Source: Bacteriovorax sp. PP10
GTDB taxonomy: Bacteria > Bdellovibrionota > Bacteriovoracia > Bacteriovoracales > Bacteriovoracaceae
Reading direction: 5' to 3'
Assembly (NCBI RefSeq): GCF_035013165.1
Contig: NZ_JAYGJQ010000002.1
Span: 1,302,001 to 1,366,000 of the forward strand
Length of the DNA: 64,000 nucleotides
Shown here: positions 54,264 through 62,285 of the stretch, piece by piece
Layout of the letters: every line of letters starts with the position of its first letter
Numbering within the stretch: position 1 is the first letter of the stretch
The notes under the pieces: generated by a model
Database searches by the model: none
Told to the model about the DNA's origin: nothing
The model's input: only the letters and a program-made list of their open reading frames with translations
Position numbers and translations under genes: made by a program

Positions 54264-54836
54264 TTAACTCATAATCTTATTTACGAGATCAATTGCTATT
54301 TGTGTCTTGGTTAGAAAATTATCATAACTTTCAATGTCCACATACATCGGATGATCTTTCCAGATATCAGCGATCTTATTATCAATTTCTCTAGCTGTTA
54401 AAGCATTTTCAATTCGAAGTGGATTGATGTTATTATACCCTTGAGTTTCAGTTGGTGTCCGTAAATGAATAATAGCAGCATATTTGGATAGTTCTTTTGA
54501 TAAGCTTGTGTGATTCATTTTCCAGAAGAGGTCTTCATCATAGGGCCAATAGGCAAGACCATCTAGAGTTCCACGATCACAGAGAGCAAAATTCCATTTA
54601 TTCTCTTCTTTGACTAGAGTTTCCATTTCATTTTGTACATTAAAAATGGCCCTTTGAGCTGAGGCCCGACCAGATTTACTTGGAAGTCTCCAAAATCCAC
54701 CAGTGAACAAAATAGACGCAGCTTCTGGTAAAATTGTAGTATTCAGCAGATTCATTTTTTTGATCATTTCGAGGACTGCTGTTTTTCCTGCTCCAGGACC
54801 ACCTGTAATGACTACGTATTTAATATTAAAATCCAT
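54264..54836 (-). CDS. P-loop ATPase (AAA_28-like)
   Basis: 190 aa. Walker A VVITGGPGAGKTAVLE at the N-terminus, a LPEAASILF segment, LCDRGTLDGLAYWP as the Walker B/DRG region, and a C-terminal LRTPTETQGYNN part. This matches small stand-alone nucleoside-kinase-like ATPases of the AAA_28 group. Activity not established. Last gene of a three-gene leftward unit (Spy-like lipoprotein, eRF1-like protein, ATPase), 12 bp after its neighbour; convergent with the beta-CASP nuclease gene. Confidence 0.87.
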   Translation of the reverse strand: MDFNIKYVVITGGPGAGKTAVLEMIKKMNLLNTTILPEAASILFTGGFWRLPSKSGRASAQRAIFNVQNEMETLVKEENKWNFALCDRGTLDGLAYWPYDEDLFWKMNHTSLSKELSKYAAIIHLRTPTETQGYNNINPLRIENALTAREIDNKIADIWKDHPMYVDIESYDNFLTKTQIAIDLVNKIMS

Positions 54837-54848
54837 AATTTTTTCTTC

Positions 54849-55229
54849 TTAAGACAAATGGAAATACTTATCAAAGTAATCTTTAGAAAATTTTAATATT
54901 TCGGATCTTCGAGGATGAGATCTCATTGGTATTGTTGAAACTATCTTATGTGCCAATTTCTCATGATTATGTGATTCACAATGATGTTTAAATTCATCTT
55001 TGGCCGTTCCTGGTCCGAGAATGAGAACGTGATCTGGGTTGCCTAGTTCGTTTGCGATAGCATGATAAAACATTTTCTGATGCTCTTTTCCATGTGTAAA
55101 CTTTCTTGGAGACTCAATTTTCTTCGTATCTGCTTTTTTTGTGAAATATTTTTCAAACACTTTATGTTGCGATGAAAATTCGTAAATATAGGCCTGTTGA
55201 TGATCTATCCAAATTGTTTTGTAAGTCAT
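54849..55229 (-). CDS. eRF1 domain-3-like small protein
   Basis: 126 aa. The opening KTIWIDHQQAYIYEF and the central HVLILGPGTAKDEFKHHCES resemble the eRF1/Pelota central-C fold present in bacterial eRF1-like (baeRF) and so-called translational machinery proteins. Such genes recur beside Hsp20, universal stress and FNR-regulated genes. A ribosome-rescue or hibernation role is suggested for the group but not proven; here it is inference. Situated 16 bp after the Spy-like lipoprotein gene in the same transcript. Confidence 0.72.
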   Translation of the reverse strand: MTYKTIWIDHQQAYIYEFSSQHKVFEKYFTKKADTKKIESPRKFTHGKEHQKMFYHAIANELGNPDHVLILGPGTAKDEFKHHCESHNHEKLAHKIVSTIPMRSHPRRSEILKFSKDYFDKYFHLS

Positions 55230-55245
55230 AAAATCTCCTTAAAAG

Positions 55246-55716
55246 TTACATACCTTTTACCATGTTATGAAAAAAGATATCATCAAATTGAGTTTTTTGT
55301 AATTTCTCCATTGGAGCGATTACATCTCTTGCCTTAGCAATTGAGGCAAAACCATTATCTATTCTATCTTGATCAAGTTTTAACAATCTCTTTTTTAAAA
55401 TTTGATATTCTTTTTGATCCATCTTTGGTTTTAATATTGTTTGAATCATAACAATTTTAGTTTTTTCAATTTCATCTGTGATTCGAGTGTATTTATCCCT
55501 ATTGTTTTCTTCTATTATTAAAAGTTTTTCTTTTTGAGTTGGAGTTAGTTCAGCAGAGCTTAGTATCAATTCTCTCGGAGTAATAACAACTTCTTCATGG
55601 TATTGAGTTGGGACATTTTGTATTTCGGCCACAACCTTTTTTTTAGCTATACTGTTTTCAGCACACCCCGTAGTGAGGATGAGTAGCAATATAGTCGGAA
55701 TAAAAATAAGTCTCAT
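55246..55716 (-). CDS. Spy/CpxP-like lipoprotein
   Basis: 156 aa; lipobox LTTGC and AGGAG before the ATG. Mature residues 50-145 are helical and charged, with the LTPTQKEKLL segment that resembles the LTxxQ motif of Spy/CpxP periplasmic chaperones and CnrX-type metal sensors. The resemblance is weak, so the chaperone role is tentative. First gene of the three-gene unit; an FNR-like palindrome is centred 52 bp before its start. Confidence 0.7.
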   Translation of the reverse strand: MRLIFIPTILLLILTTGCAENSIAKKKVVAEIQNVPTQYHEEVVITPRELILSSAELTPTQKEKLLIIEENNRDKYTRITDEIEKTKIVMIQTILKPKMDQKEYQILKKRLLKLDQDRIDNGFASIAKARDVIAPMEKLQKTQFDDIFFHNMVKGM

Positions 55717-55761
55717 GCTGTTCTCCTGATTTTATATTATTTCAAATATCAAACTCGATCA

Positions 55762-55775
55762 CTGATTTTAATCAT
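55762..55775. promoter_or_regulatory. FNR-like site upstream of the Spy-like/eRF1-like/ATPase unit
   Basis: CTGAT-TTTA-ATCAT, five-base half sites with N4 spacing; only the outermost bases break the symmetry. Centre 52 bp from the lipoprotein ATG; at -41.5 the start site would leave a leader of about ten bases containing the AGGAG. Confidence 0.62.
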
Positions 55776-55802
55776 CTTAATAATATATTAAATTCAGTGT
55801 TT

Positions 55803-56231
55803 CTAGTCTTCGTGACGATAATAAGTGGAGCTATTTAGAATTGTTTTTGCAAATAAAGCAGTAAACATTGCAAACAATGCCATGCCTGTAAGCATTAGAA
55901 TGATGCCGAGAACTTTTCCTTGAATTGTAACTGGAGTAATGTCCCCATATCCGGTTGTGGTTGCTGTTGCCATTCCCCACCATAGAGCATCCAAATAACT
56001 ATGAATTTTAACATTGTGATTTAATTCAAAAAAATAAAATGCCAGACTGAAAGTACCTATCATTACGTTACCTAATATTGTAAGTAATGCGAAAACAGGA
56101 CTCTTGATGAGTATAAAGATTTCTGCGAGAAAAAAATTTAGACTCATAAGAATTAATCTGTGCTTTTTTTCTTTTGTAGCGTTTTTCATTATTACCCTAT
56201 TGGGAATATTAAAATTTAAACGATTGCTCAT
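55803..56231 (-). CDS. Two-helix potassium channel protein
   Basis: 142 aa from 56231. An ATG at 56189 (128 aa) is an alternative and has AGGG five bases upstream. Three hydrophobic segments surround the pore, and the K+ selectivity filter is explicit: MATATTTGYGDITPV. A single pore region means four copies assemble. No regulatory domain is attached. Likely role: K+ flux or membrane-potential control, in keeping with the P-type ATPase and FNR-linked neighbours. Divergent from the PAS kinase gene. Confidence 0.87.
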   Translation of the reverse strand: MSNRLNFNIPNRVIMKNATKEKKHRLILMSLNFFLAEIFILIKSPVFALLTILGNVMIGTFSLAFYFFELNHNVKIHSYLDALWWGMATATTTGYGDITPVTIQGKVLGIILMLTGMALFAMFTALFAKTILNSSTYYRHED

Positions 56232-56416
56232 TTAAAATTACAACATTGGGATTTTGTCACGATATGGTTATGAAAGAACATGATTTATATTAGATAATTC
56301 ATTTTTTGTTTTATAAGTATTACTCAGCATATAATCTAACCTCAATTTAAAACTATGATATTTATTACATCTTTATAACGTGTATATGATTGGTTCAATT
56401 ATGTGTTGGAGGATTT

Positions 56417-57586
56417 ATGAGTAATGCCAATTTCGAAACTTCTAGTTTGGTATCTCCAAAATTAAGTTTTGTTGTAGAGGATTCAGAAAAAAAAGCGAAG
56501 GATCTCTTGCATGCTATAGACGAATCTTCGATAGTTGCTTTTGCTGATCTATCTGGAGAAATTAATTATGTTAACGATAAGTTTTGTGAAATATCAGGAT
56601 ATCGCAGAGAGGAGCTAATTGGCAGACAACATAATATTATTAATTCAGGATATCACTCAAAAGAGTTTTTCGTCGATTTATGGAAGACCATTAGGTTGGG
56701 GAAAATTTGGAAGGGTGAAATTAAAAACAAGGCGAAGGATGGCAGTTATTACTGGGTCTTTACAACGATCGTTCCAATTTTAGATGAGAGCGGGAGACCT
56801 CGTGAATTTTTGTCAATCCGTTACGATATAACTGAAAAAAAGAGATTAGAAGACGAGAATATAAAAAATATTCAAGAAATTCTTGAAACTAAAATAAATC
56901 AAGAAACGAGTGAGCGATTTGTATCATCTCTCACTCATGATATGCGGACTCCTCTGACTGCTGCAAAACTATCAGCACAAATGATTTTAAGAAATATGGA
57001 TAATCGCGAATCAGTAAAAAAATTTGCTTCAATGATTATAAATAATCTGAATCGAACGGATGAGATGATTATTGATCTTCTGAATGCAACCAAAATTAGG
57101 GCCGGGCAAAAAATAGATGTTCAGATGGAGTTATGTGATGCCAACGATATTGCAAAAAAAACAATCGACGAACTCGTTGCAGTATATGGGGAACGATTCG
57201 AGTTATATATTCATGGAGATGGAGTTGGTGTCTGGTCATCATCAGGAATTAAGAGAATTATAGAAAATTTATGCATCAATGCAATTAAGTATGGCGATAA
57301 CCGAAAAATAAAAGTTGCTATTATCACTGATGCAAAGGAATTGAAGATTCAGGTTCAGAATTGGGGGGAGATTATAAAAAAAGATGAGGCGTCTAACTTA
57401 TTTAATTATCTTCAAAGAACTTTTTCAGCGCAAAAAAGTCATAAGAAAGGCTGGGGGATTGGGCTTACAATTGTTAAAGGAATGGCAGAATCACATCATG
57501 GAGATGTTGTCGTTACGAGTACCCACGAAAATGGTACAATCTTTACAGTAAGGCTTCCGAAGCAGACAGCAAGTGATATAACTTAA
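56417..57586 (+). CDS. PAS-domain sensor histidine kinase
   Basis: 389 aa from the ATG at 56417, four bases after GGAGG; a TTG at 56390 in frame is less likely. Soluble. A PAS domain (about 35-150: IVAFADLSGEINYVNDKFCE, and the PAC-type REFLSIRYDITEKKR) is followed by a kinase core with His174 in LTHDMRTPLTAAK, N-box NLCINAIKYG and GWGIGLTIVKG as the G2 box. The G1 box is poor (QNWGEIIKKD), so ATP binding may be altered. No response regulator is adjacent. A haem- or flavin-binding PAS that senses oxygen or redox would suit the island but cannot be shown here. Confidence 0.88.
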   Translation: MSNANFETSSLVSPKLSFVVEDSEKKAKDLLHAIDESSIVAFADLSGEINYVNDKFCEISGYRREELIGRQHNIINSGYHSKEFFVDLWKTIRLGKIWKGEIKNKAKDGSYYWVFTTIVPILDESGRPREFLSIRYDITEKKRLEDENIKNIQEILETKINQETSERFVSSLTHDMRTPLTAAKLSAQMILRNMDNRESVKKFASMIINNLNRTDEMIIDLLNATKIRAGQKIDVQMELCDANDIAKKTIDELVAVYGERFELYIHGDGVGVWSSSGIKRIIENLCINAIKYGDNRKIKVAIITDAKELKIQVQNWGEIIKKDEASNLFNYLQRTFSAQKSHKKGWGIGLTIVKGMAESHHGDVVVTSTHENGTIFTVRLPKQTASDIT

Positions 57587-57942
57587 GTCATAAAGTAAAT
57601 TGTTAGTGAAGTGGTTGAGAAAGTTAGTTTCAGAATAGTTCTATATAATCCTATGTAGTGCATATAATTCATATTCAGTCTTATTTGATAAATCTTTTTT
57701 AGATCCCTCCAATATATATAAAATATTTTTCTGAAATATGACAATTGTTATATTGAAAATAAAATATCTAAGATATTTGTTATGGCAACTGCAGGTTTGC
57801 AGTTGGGATTAATGTTTTCTTGGATTGAGATATGATCATTGTGAGAGGACTTAAAGATAAAAGATAAACCTGTTTATCAGGGCATATTTATAAATCATTA
57901 TCCAAACAATTAATAATAAGAGTTTGGTATCAAGGAGGACCT
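57587..57942. other. Intergenic region upstream of hsp20 with three symmetric elements
   Basis: 356 bp, AT-rich, no ORF. It contains a weak FNR-like site ATGAC-AATT-GTTAT (57738-57751), a perfect 8-bp inverted repeat CAACTGCA / TGCAGTTG with a four-base loop (57786-57805), and GATAAAC-CT-GTTTATC (57863-57878). Their spacing on one side of hsp20 suggests layered control, for example FNR plus a second factor. No CIRCE element (TTAGCACTC-N9-GAGTGCTAA) was seen. Confidence 0.5.
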
Positions 57943-58431
57943 ATGCATTTAACGCCGTTTAAGCACAGAAACAAAGCACCAGTGACTTATAATCCCAGAT
58001 TCGGTTCGGATTTGAGTACTTTACAAAGAGAAATGAATTCTTTGATGAACAACTTTTTTGATTTGGGGGAGTTTTCATCACCTTTAAATTTCTCCTCGAG
58101 TGTTTATCCCACAATAGATATCAAAGAGGACGAAAACAAATATTTAATAGATGCAGATGTTCCTGGTATGAGTGATAAAGATATCAATCTAGATGTCCGT
58201 AATAATATTCTAACGATTAGTGGAAAAGTAGATACTGAAACCAAGGATGAGAATAAAGGGTATGTCTGCGTCGAGCGTAGTCACGAATCTTTTAGTCGAG
58301 ATATTTATCTAGCAAGTGATGTTGATATGGATAGTGTAAAGGCCGAATTAAAAAATGGAGTTTTGCATATTGAAATGAATAAAAGTGAGTTGGCAAAGAA
58401 GAACCATAAGAAAATTGCGATTAAGCATTAG
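57943..58431 (+). CDS. Small heat-shock protein, Hsp20/alpha-crystallin family
   Basis: 162 aa with a very strong ribosome site (AAGGAGG). The alpha-crystallin domain spans about 55-150, with DVPGMSDKDINLDVRNNILT, ERSHESFSRDIYL and the closing ELKNGVLHIEMNK (AxxxNGVLxI-like). A Phe-rich N-terminal arm and basic C-tail are typical. ATP-independent holdase that prevents aggregation. Its genetic setting with FNR-type sites is common for oxygen-limitation islands. Confidence 0.95.
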   Translation: MHLTPFKHRNKAPVTYNPRFGSDLSTLQREMNSLMNNFFDLGEFSSPLNFSSSVYPTIDIKEDENKYLIDADVPGMSDKDINLDVRNNILTISGKVDTETKDENKGYVCVERSHESFSRDIYLASDVDMDSVKAELKNGVLHIEMNKSELAKKNHKKIAIKH

Positions 58432-58444
58432 TAAGTTTTTAATG

Positions 58445-58483
58445 GGCCAGTATTGCCTTTGGCAGTCCTGGCCTTTGTTTTGT
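58445..58483 (+). terminator. Terminator-like hairpin after hsp20
   Basis: Outer stem GGCCAG / CTGGCC with an inner GCC / GGC, followed by TTTGTTTTGT. It starts 14 bases after the hsp20 stop codon and separates hsp20 from the permease gene. Confidence 0.7.
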
Positions 58484-58531
58484 CATTCTTTCAAATGATA
58501 AAAAAGGGCGTTTTCTAAGTATGGAGTCTTT

Positions 58532-59818
58532 ATAAATCAGACTACATTTAAAAAAAGTTTGAACGTCTTTAGCTTAAGCATTTTTGGTATAGGGACTATT
58601 ATTGGAGCAGGAATTTATTCTGTTACGGGTATAGCTTATGGCCATGCGGGCGGGACATTGTGGATTAGTTTTATCCTGGCAGGCTTCGCTGCAGTTTGTA
58701 CTGCTTTTTCCTATTGTGAATTATCAACTATGTATCCGTCGGCCGGCGCAGAGTATATCTATATTCGTAATGCTTTTCCAAAAATTCCTTATTTGAGTTT
58801 TATCATGGCCATGATGTTATTTTTTGGAGGCGCAGCTATTTCATCAACAGTTGCACTTGCATTTGCTGGATATTTGCAATTTTTTATTAATGTCCCTATC
58901 TATTTGGTTGCAATTGGCCTGATGCTAATTTGTACTTTGATTAATAATTATGGAATTGAACAATCCAATCGGGTTAATATACTTTTTACCTTTATTGAAT
59001 TAATAGGAATTTTATTAATTATTTGGGTTGGTTTTAATTTGAATGGCCCTGTCTCCAAACCAATATTTAATATCCACAAAGGTACTTTAATTGCAACATC
59101 ACTCATCTTTTTTATCTATCTGGGATTTGAAGAAATTGTTAATCTCTCTGAAGAGGCCCGGGATCCAAGCAGAGATATTCCCAAGGCCATTTTTTTTAGC
59201 CTTGGTATAACGACTGTACTTTATTTGGCCGTGAGTTTTGCCGTCATAAGATTAATAAGGCCTGAAGTCCTTGTATTGAGCCGTTCTCCACTTGCGGATG
59301 CTGTTAGCAATGCTGCTCCTTCATTGAGTAGAGTTATGGCAGGCATCGCCTTATTTTCAACTGCGAATACTGTTCTAATTACGATGTTAGTTTTATCACG
59401 AATGGTTTTTAGTATGGGACGCGAAGGGGATTTGCCACGTTTCTTAGGGAAAGTTCATAGTTCCCATATGATCCCTCATATTGCCTCATTTTTTGTCTTG
59501 GTTATTTCTTGCGGTTTTCTGTATTTAAAAAATCTTGAAATGCTTGTTAGCTTTTCATCATTTGCAACTTTGGTGGCATTCATATCAGTCAATATAGTGC
59601 TGATAGTACTTCGTTATACTAAATCCCATTTAAAACGTCCTTATTTAATTCCCCTTAATATAGGATCATTCCCATTAATATCATTTTTAGGTATTCTTAT
59701 TTGTCTTGTAATGTGTATGCAATTTGAAGTCATAATCTATGTGACTGCACTTTTGATTGTTCTCATTAGCTCAGGCTATTATTGGGGAATAAGACTCTAT
59801 GCTAATTTAAAAAAATAG
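58532..59818 (+). CDS. APC-family amino-acid permease (apparent AUA start)
   Basis: 428 aa if read from ATA at 58532. About 12 hydrophobic spans; the first begins FSLSIFGIGTIIGAGIYSVTG, the family's opening with the substrate-binding GAG loop, and FEEIVNLSEEARDPSRDIPKAI is the conserved loop before span 7. A TTG at 58559 would cut the N-terminus inside KKSLNVFS, which homologues keep, and has no ribosome site. ATA at 58532 has GGAG exactly five bases upstream, and no ATG, GTG or other TTG lies between the upstream stop (58499) and 58559. Imports or exchanges amino acids or polyamines; the substrate is unknown. Confidence 0.85.
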   Translation: MNQTTFKKSLNVFSLSIFGIGTIIGAGIYSVTGIAYGHAGGTLWISFILAGFAAVCTAFSYCELSTMYPSAGAEYIYIRNAFPKIPYLSFIMAMMLFFGGAAISSTVALAFAGYLQFFINVPIYLVAIGLMLICTLINNYGIEQSNRVNILFTFIELIGILLIIWVGFNLNGPVSKPIFNIHKGTLIATSLIFFIYLGFEEIVNLSEEARDPSRDIPKAIFFSLGITTVLYLAVSFAVIRLIRPEVLVLSRSPLADAVSNAAPSLSRVMAGIALFSTANTVLITMLVLSRMVFSMGREGDLPRFLGKVHSSHMIPHIASFFVLVISCGFLYLKNLEMLVSFSSFATLVAFISVNIVLIVLRYTKSHLKRPYLIPLNIGSFPLISFLGILICLVMCMQFEVIIYVTALLIVLISSGYYWGIRLYANLKK

Positions 59819-59828
59819 GATTTATGTA

Positions 59829-60515
59829 TTAATTATTTTTTGCCATAGATATTAATTCTTTTTCCTTGAGGATGTAGACTATTTTTTGACCTGAAATAAT
59901 TCCCATTTTTTTTAGCTCAGAAAATGCACGTATGGCCGTTTCAGGGGCCGTCCCTATTAGCATCGCCAGTTCTTCCCGGTTTAGATTCAAGTCTATCTTC
60001 CATTTTTCATTCTCATACGAACCTACATTTTTTTTGAAATCTAGCAGAAGCTCAGATAAGCGTTCAATAACTTTCTTTTGATGACAAGAGCAAATATGTT
60101 CTTCAGCTTTTTTTAATACATCGAGCGTTTTTTTTAATAGATTCAGACCGATGTTTCTATTGTTAATAAGTTTGCTAAATGATTTTTTATCAATGTAGCA
60201 AACTACAGCATCTGAAATTGCAATGCCCGTTTTATCAAACTCATTATTCTCCAATAATATGTCCTCTCCAATTATATCTCCAGCATTTGCAATTCTTAAA
60301 ATTGTTTCGTTGCCATTGTTGTTAGATTTTACGACCTTGATATTTCCTTTTTTAATGCAGTAAATTCCATTGAGAGTCGCATTCTGAGTAAATAGACTTT
60401 GTCCTTTTTTTAAATATAGCTGCCTTTTTTGTATTGGATAATCACCTGGCCCCGAATTATGCTGATTACAAAATATGCTTTTTTTTAGCGCTGGACAATT
60501 TTGACAACTTTCCAT
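59829..60515 (-). CDS. CRP/FNR-family regulator with an N-terminal cysteine cluster (FNR-like)
   Basis: 228 aa. N-terminal Cys4, Cys7 and Cys16 (SCQNCPALKKSIFC) plus Cys106 in VVCYID recall the four ligands of the oxygen-labile 4Fe-4S cluster of FNR. Residues about 30-125 form the cyclic-nucleotide-binding-like beta roll, then a dimer helix, then a winged helix-turn-helix with LNREELAMLIGTAPETAIRAFSEL. Glu and Arg of the recognition helix (ETAIR) match FNR's ETISR, fitting a TGA-containing half site. It lies inside the island carrying several such palindromes, one of them 90 bp upstream of this gene, so autoregulation is likely. Confidence 0.88.
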   Translation of the reverse strand: MESCQNCPALKKSIFCNQHNSGPGDYPIQKRQLYLKKGQSLFTQNATLNGIYCIKKGNIKVVKSNNNGNETILRIANAGDIIGEDILLENNEFDKTGIAISDAVVCYIDKKSFSKLINNRNIGLNLLKKTLDVLKKAEEHICSCHQKKVIERLSELLLDFKKNVGSYENEKWKIDLNLNREELAMLIGTAPETAIRAFSELKKMGIISGQKIVYILKEKELISMAKNN

Positions 60516-60604
60516 TTATTTCTCCGGTTGTGCTTAGTTCCGTTATATTTTATATAAGATATAAATGTCTCCTTCACCTTAAGTTAATTTAATTTTAATA
60601 ATTT

Positions 60605-60618
60605 ATGATTATTGTCAT
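60605..60618. promoter_or_regulatory. FNR-like site between the regulator gene and the 61-aa protein gene
   Basis: ATGAT-TATT-GTCAT. Outer four bases on each side are symmetric (ATGA / TCAT). Centre 65 bp from the rightward ATG at 60677 and 97 bp from the regulator start, so it could activate the small gene and autoregulate the regulator. Confidence 0.6.
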
Positions 60619-60676
60619 TTCTCTATCCATGAAAAATGTGCAAGCTTTATTTAATTATAATAACACTAGGTGAATA

Positions 60677-60862
60677 ATGAAAAATTTAAAATTAGATTAT
60701 CAAAAAAATGAAGAGTTTAAGAAAGGTGTGGCATGTGCTTTGGCCGTTAATGTTAAGTTGAATGATGCTAAGTTGAAAGTTAAAACTATTTTGCGTAAAA
60801 AAAATAAAGCAGTAGTTGTTCCAACTTCTGCATCAATTAGAGATGATCAGGGGCCGGAATAG
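60677..60862 (+). CDS. Small basic protein of unknown function
   Basis: 61 aa with an AGGTGA ribosome site. Lysine-rich, one cysteine (GVACALAV), no signal or membrane span. No known family. The gene overlaps the convergent membrane-protein gene by 16 bases. An FNR-like site lies at activator distance, suggesting expression under low oxygen. Confidence 0.6.
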   Translation: MKNLKLDYQKNEEFKKGVACALAVNVKLNDAKLKVKTILRKKNKAVVVPTSASIRDDQGPE

Positions 60863-61254
60863 ATAATTTTTACCCAGCTGATTAAGTAAGTGAGTAAAAG
60901 TAAGTTTATTGCAATGAAGATTGTTTCAAATGAGTGCAGCCAAACACCATAATATAACATGAGAGAAGCAAGTGTTTTACATAACAGAAATAGGATTTCT
61001 TGATTTTCTTCTTTGGGAGCAATAAAGGAGAATTTATTTTTATTAAATATTAGTGATGTCGTAAATGAAAGAATTCTAAATAAAACCCAGGCACTAATCG
61101 CCCAAAATATTTTATTTTCCCAAATGTAATATATAAAAATACAAAAACCTAATATGTCGATTGATAGACTCGAAAAAATTATACGGTTTGAAGTGGAAAT
61201 ATTGTGAATAGTATAAAATTTATTAATATTTACATTCATAATGTTTTCTTCCAT
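60847..61254 (-). CDS. Small membrane protein, related to its upstream neighbour
   Basis: 135 aa (an ATG five codons later has a better-spaced GGAAGA). Four hydrophobic segments. Aligned by eye with the 144-aa neighbour it shares YYxW near helix 1-2, ILSF/TLSF, and YGVWLHSFE against IGVWNHSVE before the last helix, so the two appear to be tandem paralogues. Function unknown. Eight bases separate it from the upstream gene, so co-transcribed from the FNR-like site at 61776. Confidence 0.72.
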   Translation of the reverse strand: MEENIMNVNINKFYTIHNISTSNRIIFSSLSIDILGFCIFIYYIWENKIFWAISAWVLFRILSFTTSLIFNKNKFSFIAPKEENQEILFLLCKTLASLMLYYGVWLHSFETIFIAINLLLLTYLISWVKIIYSGP

Positions 61255-61261
61255 TTAATTG

Positions 61262-61696
61262 TCAGGATTCTGTTGATAGATTTGGATTCACTTTTTTCCA
61301 CCCACATAAATGTCCAAGAAAAATGATACTTACACTGAATAATAAAGCTTCTACCGAGTGGTTCCATACGCCTATAAGATATATTCCAAAACCAAATAAT
61401 TGGATTAGTAAATTTACAGGATGTAGATGCAATAGCGCTATTTTTCCAATAAGAGTATGAGCAATATTGTCAGTGTTAACATTATAAACGGATACAAATG
61501 AAAGTGTTTTTGTTAGAAGCAATACAATTAAAGCATATGGCCATAAGTGGTACCATAAATAATATGTAATCCAAACAATTCCAATGATTTCAAAAATTAT
61601 TGAAATAGGGTGAGATTTTTTTAAAATATAAGTTTCGATTAGGTTATAATTTTTGAAGCTAGAAATTTTATAATCACGAATTAATGTATAGTTCAT
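61262..61696 (-). CDS. Small membrane protein, paralogue of the adjacent gene
   Basis: 144 aa, four hydrophobic segments (about 33-50, 52-72, 92-110, 118-136), with His residues near membrane ends (LLHLHPVN, GVWNHSVE). The similarity to the downstream gene product suggests a duplicated unit that may form a heterodimer. A His-containing helical protein could bind haem or metal, but no defined motif proves it. First gene of a two-gene unit; an FNR-like palindrome is centred 86 bp upstream. Confidence 0.72.
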   Translation of the reverse strand: MNYTLIRDYKISSFKNYNLIETYILKKSHPISIIFEIIGIVWITYYLWYHLWPYALIVLLLTKTLSFVSVYNVNTDNIAHTLIGKIALLHLHPVNLLIQLFGFGIYLIGVWNHSVEALLFSVSIIFLGHLCGWKKVNPNLSTES

Positions 61697-61775
61697 TTTC
61701 TTTTCTCCCTTGTCTCGCTTTGTTGTCTACAGCGCTTGCTCCATTAAATAGTAATTAATTTATTGATTTATAAAT

Positions 61776-61789
61776 ATGATCGAAGTCAT
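61776..61789. promoter_or_regulatory. FNR-like site upstream of the paired membrane proteins
   Basis: ATGAT-CGAA-GTCAT, the same half sites as the palindrome at 60605. Located between the membrane-protein pair and the end of the rhodanese gene, so it can only serve the leftward pair. Confidence 0.62.
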
Positions 61790-61834
61790 TTTTTTAAGTT
61801 CTTTAAGTGCTAACTGTAGTGAGGCAGTTGAGAT

Positions 61835-62212
61835 TTATTTTGTTGTTACCGGCAGACCAGCATCTACCCACGAACTAAATGCCCCCAAACTTAAAACTTT
61901 ATGCCCCAGTTTTTCAACCTCAATACCAACGAGCTGGGCCCTTCTTCCTGAAGCACAATAGACAACAATTGTTTTATCTTTTGGAATTGCGCTTATCTCT
62001 TTTTCGAATAGAGCGCGATTATGATTCATCACAGACATTGGTAATAGCAATGCCCCTTGGATAATTCCAAAGGATGTTTCTTCTGGTTCTCGGACATCGA
62101 TGACAATGGCCTGCTTGTTGTCTAGTAGCATTTTAGTTTTAATCGGATCAATCTTTTCGATTGCCGCAGCGAAGGCAAGTGAAATAAAAAGTAGTATAGA
62201 TATGATTTTAAT
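61835..62212 (-). CDS. Secreted rhodanese-like protein (apparent AUU start)
   Basis: 125 aa read from ATT at 62212. From there the first 15 residues form a clean signal peptide, KIISILLFISLAFA, and GGAG lies exactly five bases upstream. The first in-frame ATG, 27 codons later, would delete the signal peptide and has no ribosome site; no ATG, GTG or TTG occurs in between or before the upstream stop. The domain is a single rhodanese: VIDVREPEE, the active-site loop VVYCASGRRA with catalytic Cys, and GAFSSWVDAGLPV. Periplasmic sulfurtransferase, perhaps in sulfide or thiol detoxification. A FNR-like palindrome lies 74 bp upstream. Confidence 0.82.
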   Translation of the reverse strand: MKIISILLFISLAFAAAIEKIDPIKTKMLLDNKQAIVIDVREPEETSFGIIQGALLLPMSVMNHNRALFEKEISAIPKDKTIVVYCASGRRAQLVGIEVEKLGHKVLSLGAFSSWVDAGLPVTTK

Positions 62213-62285
62213 AAATACTCCATTTGGTTAAATGTCTCATCTATAGAGATGCATAACTAATGCCGAATAAAAAATAATTATCAAT

